Assembly: GCA_035771165.1 (NCBI GenBank)
Contig: JAWNZC010000025.1
Coordinates: 248,001 to 312,000, forward strand
Origin: Paragorgia papillata
Lineage: Eukaryota > Cnidaria > Anthozoa > Scleralcyonacea > Coralliidae
Reading direction: 5' to 3'
Length of the DNA stretch: 64,000 bases
In this document: piece by piece, positions 1 to 10,499 of the stretch
Numbering within the stretch: the first letter of the stretch is position 1
Layout: every line of letters begins with the position of its first letter
Made by a program: the position numbers and the translations under genes
The notes under the pieces: model-generated
Databases searched by the model: none
Told to the model about the DNA's origin: nothing
The model's input: the letters and a program-made list of their open reading frames with translations, nothing else

Positions 1-68
1 CAGCACAACATTGTTCACGCCCAGTTGACAACCGTGAACAAGTTGTGCGTTTTTACGCGTGTAAATAA
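1..68. repeat. End fragment of the GTTGTTC-rich MITE
   Basis: This is the reverse complement of the left end of the full element at 2413-2877: both share the terminal motif acgcgtgta preceded by tttt and the subterminal ttgttcacg repeats. Only one end lies in the window, so the copy is cut by the window edge. Confidence 0.75.
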
Positions 69-397
69 CGTCAATTTCTTTTCAATTTTGTTTATTGTCT
101 TAGCTTTTGTATATTTTCAATAGAATTGAATGACGTCCATGGAACGTCAATGGCGGAAAATGACGTACTCTGTACTTATTATAAAAATAGGCACGCTTGG
201 GCGTACATGTATCCGTACGGCGTCACACTGCTCGGATCCTCGGACTGATTCGGGATGTGATCGGAAAAACCGTCTGAAATTTGATTGGTCGCGAAGAGTA
301 TTCCATTGTTACTTAACTAACATCGGAAAGCCTTGCATGCCGACATAGTATCTACTCGCATGCGCAGTAGATACAAAATATATACTGGTATATAAAC
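69..397. other. Intronic or upstream DNA with no recognised feature
   Basis: The short frames here do not resemble the ligand-binding half of a Cys-loop receptor and have no convincing splice sites. The upstream receptor exons must lie outside the window. Confidence 0.5.
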
Positions 398-639
398 CAG
401 TGAGCTCTATATATAACTGGAGTGATATCTGCTGGTCATTCACCGGGCAAAGATTGAAGCCAAACATGGCGGACATGTAGGCCTAAAGTACGCATGTTCC
501 AGTCTCCTACGCGGTCTTTTGACCAGATCAGACTTGACCAGACCGCGTAGAAGACTGGAACTATACGTACTTCAGGCCTACATGCCAGCACGTTGTCCGC
601 CACAAAGATATCACTCCAGTTAATATATAGAGCTCACTG
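398..639. mobile_element. Palindromic foldback MITE, hAT-like
   Basis: The two halves are near-perfect inverted repeats of about 110 bp starting CAGTGAGCTC and ending GAGCTCACTG. Flanks atataaac (390-397) and ctataaac (640-647) match at 7 of 8 bases, the duplication size expected for hAT. There is no coding capacity. It lies just upstream of the receptor exon at 714. Confidence 0.75.
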
Positions 640-713
640 CTATAAACACGAGTGGCCATATTCTATATATTTCTTAAATTTGTGCAATAACTTCCATTTC
701 TATTCCATTGCAG

Positions 714-3491
714 TGCCCTAATAAAGACGAGCTGTCCCATGGATCTGCATAAATTTCCAATTGATCGACAAACGTGTATTTTGGACTTTGCATCATGTAA
801 GTCGCTGTACAGTGATTCTGGGGTACTGCAGTGGGGCTGTAGGAAAGAGTGTCGTGTTTAGCAACAATTGAAATAATTATACCTAGGGTTATAGAATTGG
901 GATTAAAATAAAGAATTAAGTTATCTTAAAATTATGGGATACTCATTACGCTCAACTTTGGTACGAAAAGTCTTGCATAACCGTTTATCATGTAAAAATT
1001 ACCGAACGGTATTATTTTTAACAAATATTACATACTAATTTCAGGGGGTTTTCCAGTGCTGTGGAAGCTGTCGTAAGTTTCAAGTTTTCAAGTTTTATTA
1101 ATTTTCACACTATTTATATGTTGCATAATAATTACAAATTGGAATTTTACATATTATAAAGAAGGACAAATATACAAACCATACAAAATACGTATGCGGA
1201 GACCAAAGTAGCAAAAATGCTTTCGAGTTGGTCCGCGATGCTTTCGAGTTGGCCCCCCGTAAGTAGTAAGTACATGTAGCTAAGCTCAGTAAACTCCGTC
1301 GGGACTCGAATCCGCAGTACAGCTTTCCGACTACTATATAGCCAGACGCCCTAACCACGCCCTAATCATTGAGCCACTATATAAAGTTACCACGGGGTTT
1401 TTACAATATTTTTCCTAAACGTTTTCTGAGGGGCCGTTTATTAGATACTAACTAAAAGTTGGCTCGGGTAAGAGGGACACCCTACCCCCCGAGACAACTT
1501 TGTCGTGTGTTTACATGAGGAATTAGATTATGACTTCTGAATCGGTTTAAGCCGGGAAGAAACTGTAACTGTACTGTTAGAATTAAGCGATCGAATTAAA
1601 CTCACGGACGCTTTTGCACTTCTTCAAGCCAATTATCAGGTTTTCAACCATTGTTGGAGACCAAGACCATCATTTTCGCTTCGTATTTGCTGCTCTATCA
1701 ATTGTTTCACTTTCTGCCGCCATTTTGTTTCGCAGTTTTGCCTCGGGTAGGCGAGTCAACTTTATCTCGCCCAGCCTAGGATAACCCTACCTCGCAAAGA
1801 GGGTGACCCTACCCCAGGGTGACCCTACTACACGAGACAAGTATGAAATTCTCCATGTAAACGCTCGCTGTCGAGACTAAGTAAAATGAACACAAAGTTG
1901 GCTCGCGATGTTCGGGTTCCGAAACTATCCGAAGATTTGGACTACGATTGATTCCGAAACTATCCGAAGATTTGGATATCTTGATTGAAATGTTTTCAAC
2001 TTTCAAGCAGAAAACATATTCGTCTCCACTGAAATGTTTGACAATTGTTCTTAGCAAGAGTAATTAAAAATTAATTTTCAATTACAAAGTGCTGAATACT
2101 CTTCTATTCTGCAATATTTATTTGAACAATGGGATGGTACATGCTTGACTCTCCAAATACCCAACAAAGTGCTGCTAAAATGGTGGAAATTGAAAGATAC
2201 GGTGGCGAATGCAGTGGATGCACCTGGAACTTCTTCACTTCAGTAGAGAAAAGTTTCATTTTATTGTCAAACCAAATTTTGGATTAACCGCTGATAAAAT
2301 ACCAGGGGCTCCTGCTTATGGGAATAACCGCCGATCTTAGCCGTGGGCTCAAATGTCCCAAATTTCTAGCGATGATGGTTAGAGCGTCCTGCTCATAGAA
2401 ATAATAGGTACTGCTACACGCGTAAAAACGCACAACTTGTTCACGGTTGTCAACAGGCGTGAACAGTGTTGTGCTGCTCGCCGTGAACAATGTTGTGCTG
2501 CTCGCCGTGAACAAGTTGTCTACAAGTTGTTCACTTATGGTTCGAACAACTTGTTCACGGATAAATCAACAGTCATGAACAAGTTGTTCCAACAGCACAT
2601 TTTTATAGCCAACAACGTTGTTCGCACATGATACAACATGTTGTAACAGCATGACGAAATTACAACGATGAACAACAATGTTACAACAATGGTGAACATG
2701 GTTGATGTATCAACACGTTCCTCGGTTGTTCCAACATGCGTGAACAACGGTTGTTGTTTCATCAAGCTGTAACAACTTGTTGAAACAATGATGAACAATG
2801 TTGTTCATTTATCAATGTACTTACAGCATTGTTCAGGCAACAATGCTGTAACAACTTGCGAGATTTTTACGCGTGTAGTACTCGGAAGGTTGTGGGTCGA
2901 GTCCCGTCTAGAGAGTTTTCTGAGTTTAACAACTTACGACACCTTGTACAGCAAAAATAACTGAACCTTTAACAACTTCAAGCTGAAAACACTTTACTAA
3001 TGTAAATATTAGTCAGCAATTTTTTCCGTGGTGAAGCATACCACAAGATCTTATTCTTGAATTCTGATGCTTTTTTCCCCGACTAAACGGCTTGAAAAAT
3101 GCTGCATGGCATGGTCAACTAGCGAACAAACAAATTCTGTATTTACACCACTGTCCTTGTTCATGTTTTAGTTGCGTACTCAAAATCATTACTCAATTTC
3201 TCGATGGACGGAAAGGCAATTTCTGTGGGTCGGGCCCACGGCGTTCGTTTGCCGCAATTCGAATTTGTGGAAGCTAAAGAGGTTGTCAAAGAAAACCGAA
3301 AGAGTAAGTTCCTCGTTATACAAGATTGTTGCAGTTATAGGGCATTTGCACGAAGACGTTCAAATTCGGATGCTCAAAGACGTCATTATCGTTGTTATCA
3401 GGCATGCGTCATGCATCAATATGACAATATCATCAGTTTATCAATATTACCATCTTTATTATTAATCGTACTTAATCGCTACTACTACTAC

Positions 3492-3532
<41 letters not shown>

Positions 3533-3558
3533 CCATCACCATCACCATCACCACCATC

Positions 3559-3590
<32 letters not shown>

Positions 3591-3761
3591 CACCGTCATC
3601 GTCATCGTCATCATCATCATCACCATCACCATCACCATCATCACCATCACCATCACCATCACCATCATCATCATCATCACCATCACCACCATCACCATCA
3701 CCAACATCATCATCATCATCATCATCATCACCATCATCACCATCATCACCATCACCATCAC

Positions 3762-3793
<32 letters not shown>

Positions 3794-3978
3794 CCATCAC
3801 CATCACCATCACCATCACCATCACCACCATCACCATCATCATCATCATCATCACCATCACCATTATCATTATCATCATCATCACCATCACCATCATCATC
3901 ATCATTATCATTATCATTATCATTATCATTATCATTATCATTATCATTATCATTATCATTATCATTATCATTATCATC

Positions 3979-4010
<32 letters not shown>

Positions 4011-6570
4011 CATCACCATCATCATCATCATTATCATCATCATCACTAATCATTATTCATTATTATTATTATCATCATTATCACCATTATCATTAACCCT
4101 ATATAATCATCTTATCATCTTTATAAAAAACTATGCAAGCAGATTTTTCACTTCACAGACACAATAAACGTTACTATCCAACAACTGATTATAACTTGAT
4201 AATAACGTGTTTCTTAATTTTTTTAATTAGGCATGATGTCACATGTGAGGATTGCATTGACATTTCAGCGCCATGTTGGTTATTATATTCTTCAAATCTA
4301 CGTTCCGTCGACATTTCTCGTCGTTCTTTCATGGCTTGGCTTTTTTATGGAACCCACTGACATTGCAGACCGTCTAGCCCTTGAGATCACCATGATTCTA
4401 TCCATTGTGTTCCTTCTTGGAGGAATCAATACATCAATTGATCACGTGTCCTATCCTAAAGCATCTGATTGGTTTGTTATTATCTCGTTTTCTTTCATCT
4501 TCTTTGCATTGCTGGAAACGATGTTGGTCTACCATATGGCAAAGTCCAGAATGAAGAAACAAAATCAGGGCAAGCAGTTGGTAGGTCTTGTTTTCTTTAT
4601 TATTTTTTTAAAATTTGAAATCATTAAATTGCAACAATGCACTTTTGTAACACTTTTGTATCACTTATGTAACATTTTTGTAACACTACTATTGCAACAC
4701 TTTTGCCACACTTTTGTGTCACTTTTGTAAAACTATTGTAACACTTTTGTAACACTTTTGTATCACTTTTGCAACACTTTTGTGTCACTTTTGTAACACT
4801 TTTGTATCACTTTTGTAACACTTTTAATTTGTATCACTTTTGTATCACTTTTGTAACACTTTTAATTTGTATCACTTTTGTATCACTTTTGTATCACTTT
4901 TGTATCACTTTTGTACCACTTTTGTAACACTTTTGTAACACTTTTGTATCACTTTTGTATCACTTTTGTATCACTTTTGTAACACTTTTAATTTGTATCA
5001 CTTTTGTATCACTTTTGTAACACTTTTAATTTGTATCACTTTTGTATCACTTTTGTAACACTTTTAATTTGTATCACTTTTGTAACACTTTTGTATCACT
5101 TTTGTATCACTTTTGTACCACTTTTGTAACACTTTTGTATCACTTTTGTATCACTTTTGTATCACTTTTGTAACACTTTTGTAACACTTTTGTATCACTT
5201 TTGTATCACTTTTGTATCACTTTTGTATCACATTTGTATCACTTTTGTATCACTTTTGTAACACTTTTGTAACACTTTTGTATCACTTTTGTAACACTTT
5301 TGTAACACTATTGCAACACTTTTGTATCACTTTTGTAACACTTTTGTAACACTTTTGTATCACTTTTGTAACACTTTTGTAACACTATTGCAACACTTTT
5401 GTAACACTTTTGTATCACTTTTGTAACACTTTTGTAACACTTTTGTATCACTTTTGTAACACTATTGCAACACTTTTGTATCACTTTTGTAACATTTTTG
5501 TAACACTTTTGTATCACTTTTGTAACACTTTTAATTTGTATCACTTTTGTATCAATTTTGTAACACTTTTGTAACACTTTTAAAACACTTTTGTATCACT
5601 TTTGTATCACTTTTGTAACACTTTTGTATCACTTTGGTATCACTTTTGTATCACTTTTGTAACACTTTTGTATCACTTTTGTAACACTTTTGTAACACTA
5701 TTGCAACACTTTTGTAACACTTTTGTATCACTTTTGTAACATTTTTGTAACACTTTTGTAACATTTTTCTAACACTTTTGCAACACTTTTGTATCACTTT
5801 TTGAAACACGTTTGCAACATTTTTGTAACACTATTGCAACACTTTTGCAACACTTTTGTAACACTTTTGTAACACTTTTGCAACACTTTTGTATCACTAT
5901 TGCAACACTTTTGCAACACTTTTGTAACACTTTTGTAACAATATAGTAACACTTTGTAATATTTTTGTAACACTTTTGCAACACTTTTGTATCACTATTG
6001 CAACACTTTTGTAACACTTTTGTAACACTTTTGTATCACTTTCGCAACACTTTTGCAACACTTTTGTGTCACGTTTGTAACACTTTTGTAACACTATTGT
6101 AACACTTTTGTAACACTTTTGCAACAATATTGTAACACTTTTATAACACTTTTGTAGCACTTTTGTAACAATATAGTAACACTTTGTAATATTTTTGTAA
6201 CACTTTTGCAACACTTTTGTAACATTTATGTAACATTTATGTAGCATTGCATGCCTGCATAGATTAACGTTGGTTTTATTTCACAATATTTCAGACTGGT
6301 TTAAGGAAGTATTTGTCATTCCGTACCAATAAAAAGAAGAAAGAAGTGCCACAAAACGGTCTACAATTAGACGATCAGAATAGCAACAAAGCTGATGGCG
6401 AACTGAACACAATATTTCCTTTAGAGACCCAAGACGTCGCAGTTGAATTTAAACCGGAAAACCGGAAACCTTGGAACCTGCCAGCGTTCATCGATAAAAT
6501 GTCCATCGTTGTTTTTCCAGGGCTGTATGTTGGGTTCAATATTTTCTACTGGTTATATTACAAGGAGTAG
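714..6570 (+). CDS. Cys-loop ligand-gated ion channel subunit (GABA/glycine-receptor-like), 5' partial
   Basis: Pentameric neurotransmitter-gated channel of the plasma membrane. Exons are 714-796, 3172-3303, 4231-4580 and 6295-6570; phases agree and give 279 residues to a TAG stop. Exon 1 holds the signature loop, C-x13-C with FPID in the middle (TSCPMDLHKFPIDRQTC). Exon 2 encodes the end of the ligand-binding domain, including LPQFEF. Exon 3 carries TM1 (GYYILQIYVPS), TM2 and TM3 (FFALLETMLVYHM). Exon 4 carries the cytoplasmic loop and TM4 (FPGLYVGFNIFYWLYY). TM2 lacks the usual Pro-Ala-Arg of anion channels, reading Ala-Asp-Arg instead. Signal peptide and first half of the extracellular domain are off the left edge. 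Family assignment is firm; ligand and ion selectivity cannot be read from this fragment. Confidence 0.9.
1290..1375 (-). mobile_element. tRNA-derived SINE head (fragment)
   Basis: On the minus strand an A-box-like ggttagggcgtctggc is followed about 35 bases later by a B-box-like gattcgagtcccg, the Pol III promoter spacing of a tRNA head. No cloverleaf could be drawn well enough to call a functional tRNA. Confidence 0.5.
2377..2912 (+). mobile_element. tRNA-derived SINE head split by a MITE
   Basis: The A-box part, ggttagagcgtcctgctc, lies at 2377-2394. The B-box part, gggtcgagtcccg, lies just after 2890. The 465-bp MITE at 2413-2877 separates them. Removing it and one gtact copy restores a normally spaced A/B box pair, so the SINE is older than the MITE. 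Confidence 0.65.
2413..2877. mobile_element. MITE rich in subterminal GTTGTTC repeats
   Basis: The ends are inverted repeats (ctacacgcgtaaaaa and tttttacgcgtgta). The interior is a dense field of direct and inverted copies of ttgttcacg and aacaacttgttca. It is flanked by gtact on both sides (2408-2412, 2878-2882), a likely 5-bp target duplication; exact ends are uncertain by one or two bases. It has no coding capacity. A second end fragment is at 1-68. Confidence 0.75.
3481..4085. repeat. CAT/CAC trinucleotide and ATTATC microsatellite, about 600 bp
   Basis: Imperfect CAT, CATCAC and CGT triplets change to a run of ATTATC hexamers near 3900-3975. It lies in the receptor intron between 3303 and 4231. 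The apparent poly-His and poly-Asp frames are artefacts of the triplet period. Confidence 0.95.
4620..6245. repeat. 11-bp minisatellite (CACTTTTGTAA/T), about 1.6 kb
   Basis: About 145 tandem 11-mers, mainly cacttttgtaa and cacttttgtat, later mixed with cacttttgcaa. Periodic variants with ttaatttgtat suggest higher-order duplication. It fills the last receptor intron (4581-6294), and nothing else is visible there. Confidence 0.95.
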
Positions 6571-6571
6571 T

Positions 6572-7670
6572 CAGTGAACTCGATGTAAGTTAAAATGTGA
6601 TACCTGGAACGCTAACGAAGGACCAAAAAGTGAGGCAAAAAGTTCCAGGCCCCTGCGCGGTTTGCAGGTACGATTCAGTCTCCCACAAAATGTTTTTTAC
6701 ACGGCCGCCCGTCTTGAGCGAACTGCGAAGGCTCGAAAAAAGGTTTGAAAAAATTATTTATCAGACTAAACGTGCATTTAATGGTTTCCCATTGTTGTGC
6801 AGCGCTGTTGTTGTTTTATTTACTGTATAGCAGTCCAAAACTATACAGTAAATTAAGCTAGGGATGAAAATAGGCTGAGAAAACAGACGTCCTTTTGCTG
6901 GCTAGGATGAAAACAGCCAGCCGAAAAGGTGAGAACAAGAGTGAGAAAGCTATTCTTGTACGAGTTTGAAGACGTATTGATACTTGATATTTCATAATAT
7001 ACATCTAATGTCATTTTCTTATTTCTGCTCCTTTAATTTCTTGTTCAGTTTTGTTAAACGGCCTTTTGTAACTAATGATATTTTAAGAAATATAAACTGA
7101 CAACTTGATTCTTTATTTTTCACGTTTACTCATGGCTAGTTGTTGTTTTCGGTACGAATGCGGAATGCTTTTTTAAACAAAAACGAACTGATGAAACTGG
7201 TACTAACCTAAACGGCATATTCTATACTAAGTTTGTATTGATTTTTTGTATCCTCTTCGGAGTGACGAAACTCTAATATACATGGTTTATAATATAACGA
7301 AAATTTGATTTAATTTCTTCACTGACAAACTTCGTGCACGTTTTGTAAAGACAATGACTTTTCCTATAGCAACAAATAGACAATCAGTATCACTGCATAA
7401 TTAGTTCGGCAGCATAGCACAACCAATCAAAATTTAAAATGCACGTTTAGCAAAGCGTGATAAAATGATTCAATAAATAATTTTTCAAACCTTTTCGAGT
7501 CTTCGCAGTTCGCTCAAGACCGGTGACCGTGTAAAAAACATTTTGTGGGAGACTGAATCGTACCTGCAAACCGCGCAAGGGCCTGGAACTTTTTGCCTCA
7601 CTTTTTGCCCCCCGAATGACTGGACGTTAGCGTTCCAGGTATCACATTTTAACTTACATCGAGTTCACTG
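6572..7670. mobile_element. hAT-type MITE with about 200-bp inverted ends
   Basis: The element begins CAGTGAACTCGATGTAAG and ends with its complement. The inverted ends extend about 200 bp. The 8-bp duplication ggagtagt lies at 6564-6571 and 7671-7678, which is diagnostic of hAT transposition. There is no transposase. The left duplication contains the receptor TAG stop, so the element sits one base after the stop, in the 3' UTR. Confidence 0.93.
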
Positions 7671-7734
7671 GGAGTAGTCGGCTGTGAGCAGGCTGTATTA
7701 CAAGTGTTTTACAAGCAAATTGAACGTACTTTAT

Positions 7735-7815
7735 CACGTTTCGAGCGAAGGCCCTTCGAAGGAGAGGCCTGACGAAGCAAGGCTTGACAAAGGGCCTTCG
7801 CTCGAAACGTGAGAC
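7735..7815. repeat. Hairpin repeat with GAAGGGCCTTCGCTCGAAACG ends
   Basis: The inverted motif cgtttcgagcgaaggccctt and its complement lie about 40 bp apart. The same motif recurs at 37715-37760 and 38536-38660, with a weaker relative near 9055-9110, so it is a dispersed family. Confidence 0.65.
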
Positions 7816-8199
7816 TCCTAGAATTCTGTTTCAGCAGTATATATCAAACTATATTTCGATTTGTATTTCAACACTGCCTACGCAGCACACTACTTTTATT
7901 TTACCAGCAAACTCGTGTTATTCTTAAAGATATCAGTATATATATCGTGAAACATATATATTATAGATATCTCGGGACCGAAGATCGTCAGTTTTGGTTG
8001 TTTGGAGTTCCTAGCTAGAGAGCTAAAAGGGGATGTAGCCCCTCCTCGGCCCCCATATCTTTGAAGACGTGGCTAATAATAGCCTAAAACTTGGAAGGGT
8101 CAAGAAACAGTCTTTGTCATTCTATTGATGAGTTAGCCTCTCCAATACATAATTAAACCTCTTCCGCACCGCCATGATCTACTGGTGTTGCGTAGGTAG

Positions 8200-8983
8200 T
8201 GCAGGTGTAATAGGACCAGATGCTCCCCTTCAGGACCAGATGCCCCCCTTGTGAAATCCTTTAAAATACTTCTTAAACCAAAGTCGAAATGTATTGAAAC
8301 TTGTTTCGAAACTAACAATAAACCCTTTAGATGGTTAAATGAGTTCGCAAGCGTTCGATAGACGTTGAAATGTCTCCCAAAGCGCCATTGAAATGTTAAT
8401 CGCGGTCGGCAATGTCGCGGCAATGATTAATGGTTGTTTTTCTATTTTTGAAACAGTGCTTCGGAGAAAAACCCGTGCCGAAATAGTGCCTTTTTCAGAG
8501 TATGCCAGACCCGAAAACCGAGGTCTATTTCACTATACGCTTCGAAACATCAGCTCAACAATGTTACAATCAATAAAAAACGAAACTTGAACATCTTTTT
8601 AATAAATTGGAAATTCGGCATGACCATGACCATGACCACTGACAAAATTGAAATTCTAATGCACTTCCGCGTGCTGGCTTTCGGACTTTCTCTTTCATTA
8701 TTTTGACCATATACCGAACAACGTGGAGTAGTCTGATAGCCACATGCACTCAGTAAGAAAAAATATCAGACGTTTGCGAAATTGGACTTATATTGGAGGC
8801 GTATACCATCTAAGGGTTTTATTGTTAGTTTCGAAACAAGTTTCAATACATTTTCGAACTTGGTTTAAGACGTATTTTAAAGGATTTCACAAGGGGGGCA
8901 TCTGGTCCTAGTACCATGGCCAGATCCCCGGGGAGGCATTCTGAAGGGGGGGGGGGCATCTGGTCCTGTTACATGCACCTGTT
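8200..8983. mobile_element. Foldback DNA transposon remnant
   Basis: Inverted arms of about 140 bp face each other. The left arm contains aggaccagatgc and a run to gaaacttgtttcgaaactaac; the right arm carries the complements. I could not identify a clear target duplication. Interior 8350-8810 has no recognised coding sequence. Confidence 0.65.
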
Positions 8984-9833
8984 TTGGATAGGTCAAAGTG
9001 AAAAGGTGGGTAAACCTCCCAGAATAGTTTTGATAACAAACTGATACTGCCTTTTCAAGCGGAGCCCTTCAAAATTTTACTCTAATGAAGGGCTCCGCTC
9101 GAAACGTCACTATTTCGTTACCAACACTAATCTTAGCCTGCAGTGCAGGCGTTTTAGTAGAGGGAGGCGAGAAGCGAGGCTACACTAATCTCGACAGTTT
9201 ACTTCCTATTTACTTTGTCAGATATATATATATGGATAGATATCGAAACTGTTTTGCTTCAAGATATTCTATAGTCTTCGGAAGAAGCTAACGTTCTTAA
9301 TTTTGAAGTCAGTAGATAGCAATTAAACATTGTGCTCGCTTGGGTATATCATGTAAAAAGGGAAGACAAAATAGAAGACAGAGAACATATTAATCCTTAA
9401 TTCAAATTCCTATATATTACTATAGTTAAACGGCTGATATTCAACTCTATCCAATGGCTTTCCGAAAGGTCTCCCCTTGACTATAGTAAAATCGTCTGGT
9501 GTTAGACAGAGTAAAAAATTCAGATTGGCCCACAACCGAATAATGCGCATGCATGAGGAGCCGGTTAACCATTCCTGCTTGAGCCTGCCAAAAAGTAAAA
9601 CTGTACCTTTATTATCTGCGGTACCGGACTATTTTACTCGTCAAAGAGAGAACCCTTACACACTGACAGCCTAGATATAGGAATATGTTAAGTCAATAAA
9701 TAATGTTTATCCATAAAAATCATGTTTCACCGTTTTTCAATACTATTTTTCTTCTACCTCCTGAGTGAGAACGAATGTTACACTGCAATCCCCGACCTTC
9801 TTTAGCTTACGGATCAAAATTTTCGTTAGTCAA
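8984..9833. other. Intergenic stretch upstream of histone H3
   Basis: It holds a short inverted repeat at 9055-9110 (gcggagccctt) and, near 9485-9590, a repeat also found at 39255-39350 (motifs gtctgg and ttagacag followed by gagtaaaa). No gene is recognisable. Confidence 0.5.
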
Positions 9834-9922
9834 CCAATCAGGAGCGCGTATTTCGAGCCAATCAGGTGCGTCGCTTATTGTTCTAAAGTAGCCAATAAGC
9901 TATAAGCGTTGTTGCGTATAAA
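9834..9922 (+). promoter_or_regulatory. Histone H3 promoter: three CCAAT boxes and a TATA box
   Basis: CCAATCA occurs at 9834 and 9858, and CCAAT at 9892. TATAAA is at 9917-9922, 83 bp before the start codon. This is the usual layout of replication-dependent histone promoters, where CCAAT factors support S-phase transcription. Confidence 0.8.
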
Positions 9923-9977
9923 TTCGCGGCGCGGTCGATTTGAAAGTATTATTCTCGCTGACTATCTTCAGAAGTAA

Positions 9978-10415
<438 letters not shown>

Positions 10416-10451
10416 GCTGATTTCATTCACTTTCCATACAAACAAAAAAAC

Positions 10452-10467
10452 GGCTCTTTTAAGAGCC
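10452..10467 (+). terminator. Histone H3 mRNA 3' stem-loop
   Basis: Six-base stem GGCTCT/AGAGCC with TTTA loop, followed by ACCAC and, 15-25 bases later, a purine-rich element (cgaaagaaat) that would pair with U7 snRNA. This is the processing signal of replication-dependent histone mRNAs. Confidence 0.95.
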
Positions 10468-10499
10468 ACCACGATTCTCGAAAGAAATCGATGAAATCT

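Noticed and set aside
1290..1375. Functional tRNA gene
   Set aside because: A and B boxes are present, but no proper acceptor stem or anticodon arm could be drawn.
3204..4049. 281-codon frame ending in poly-His, and the opposing poly-Asp/poly-Met frames
   Set aside because: Only the first part (to 3303) is a real exon of the receptor; the rest is a CAT triplet microsatellite read past the splice donor.
5308..6247. Minus-strand VTKVLQKCYK repeat frames
   Set aside because: 11-bp minisatellite with few stops on that strand; no flanking gene structure.
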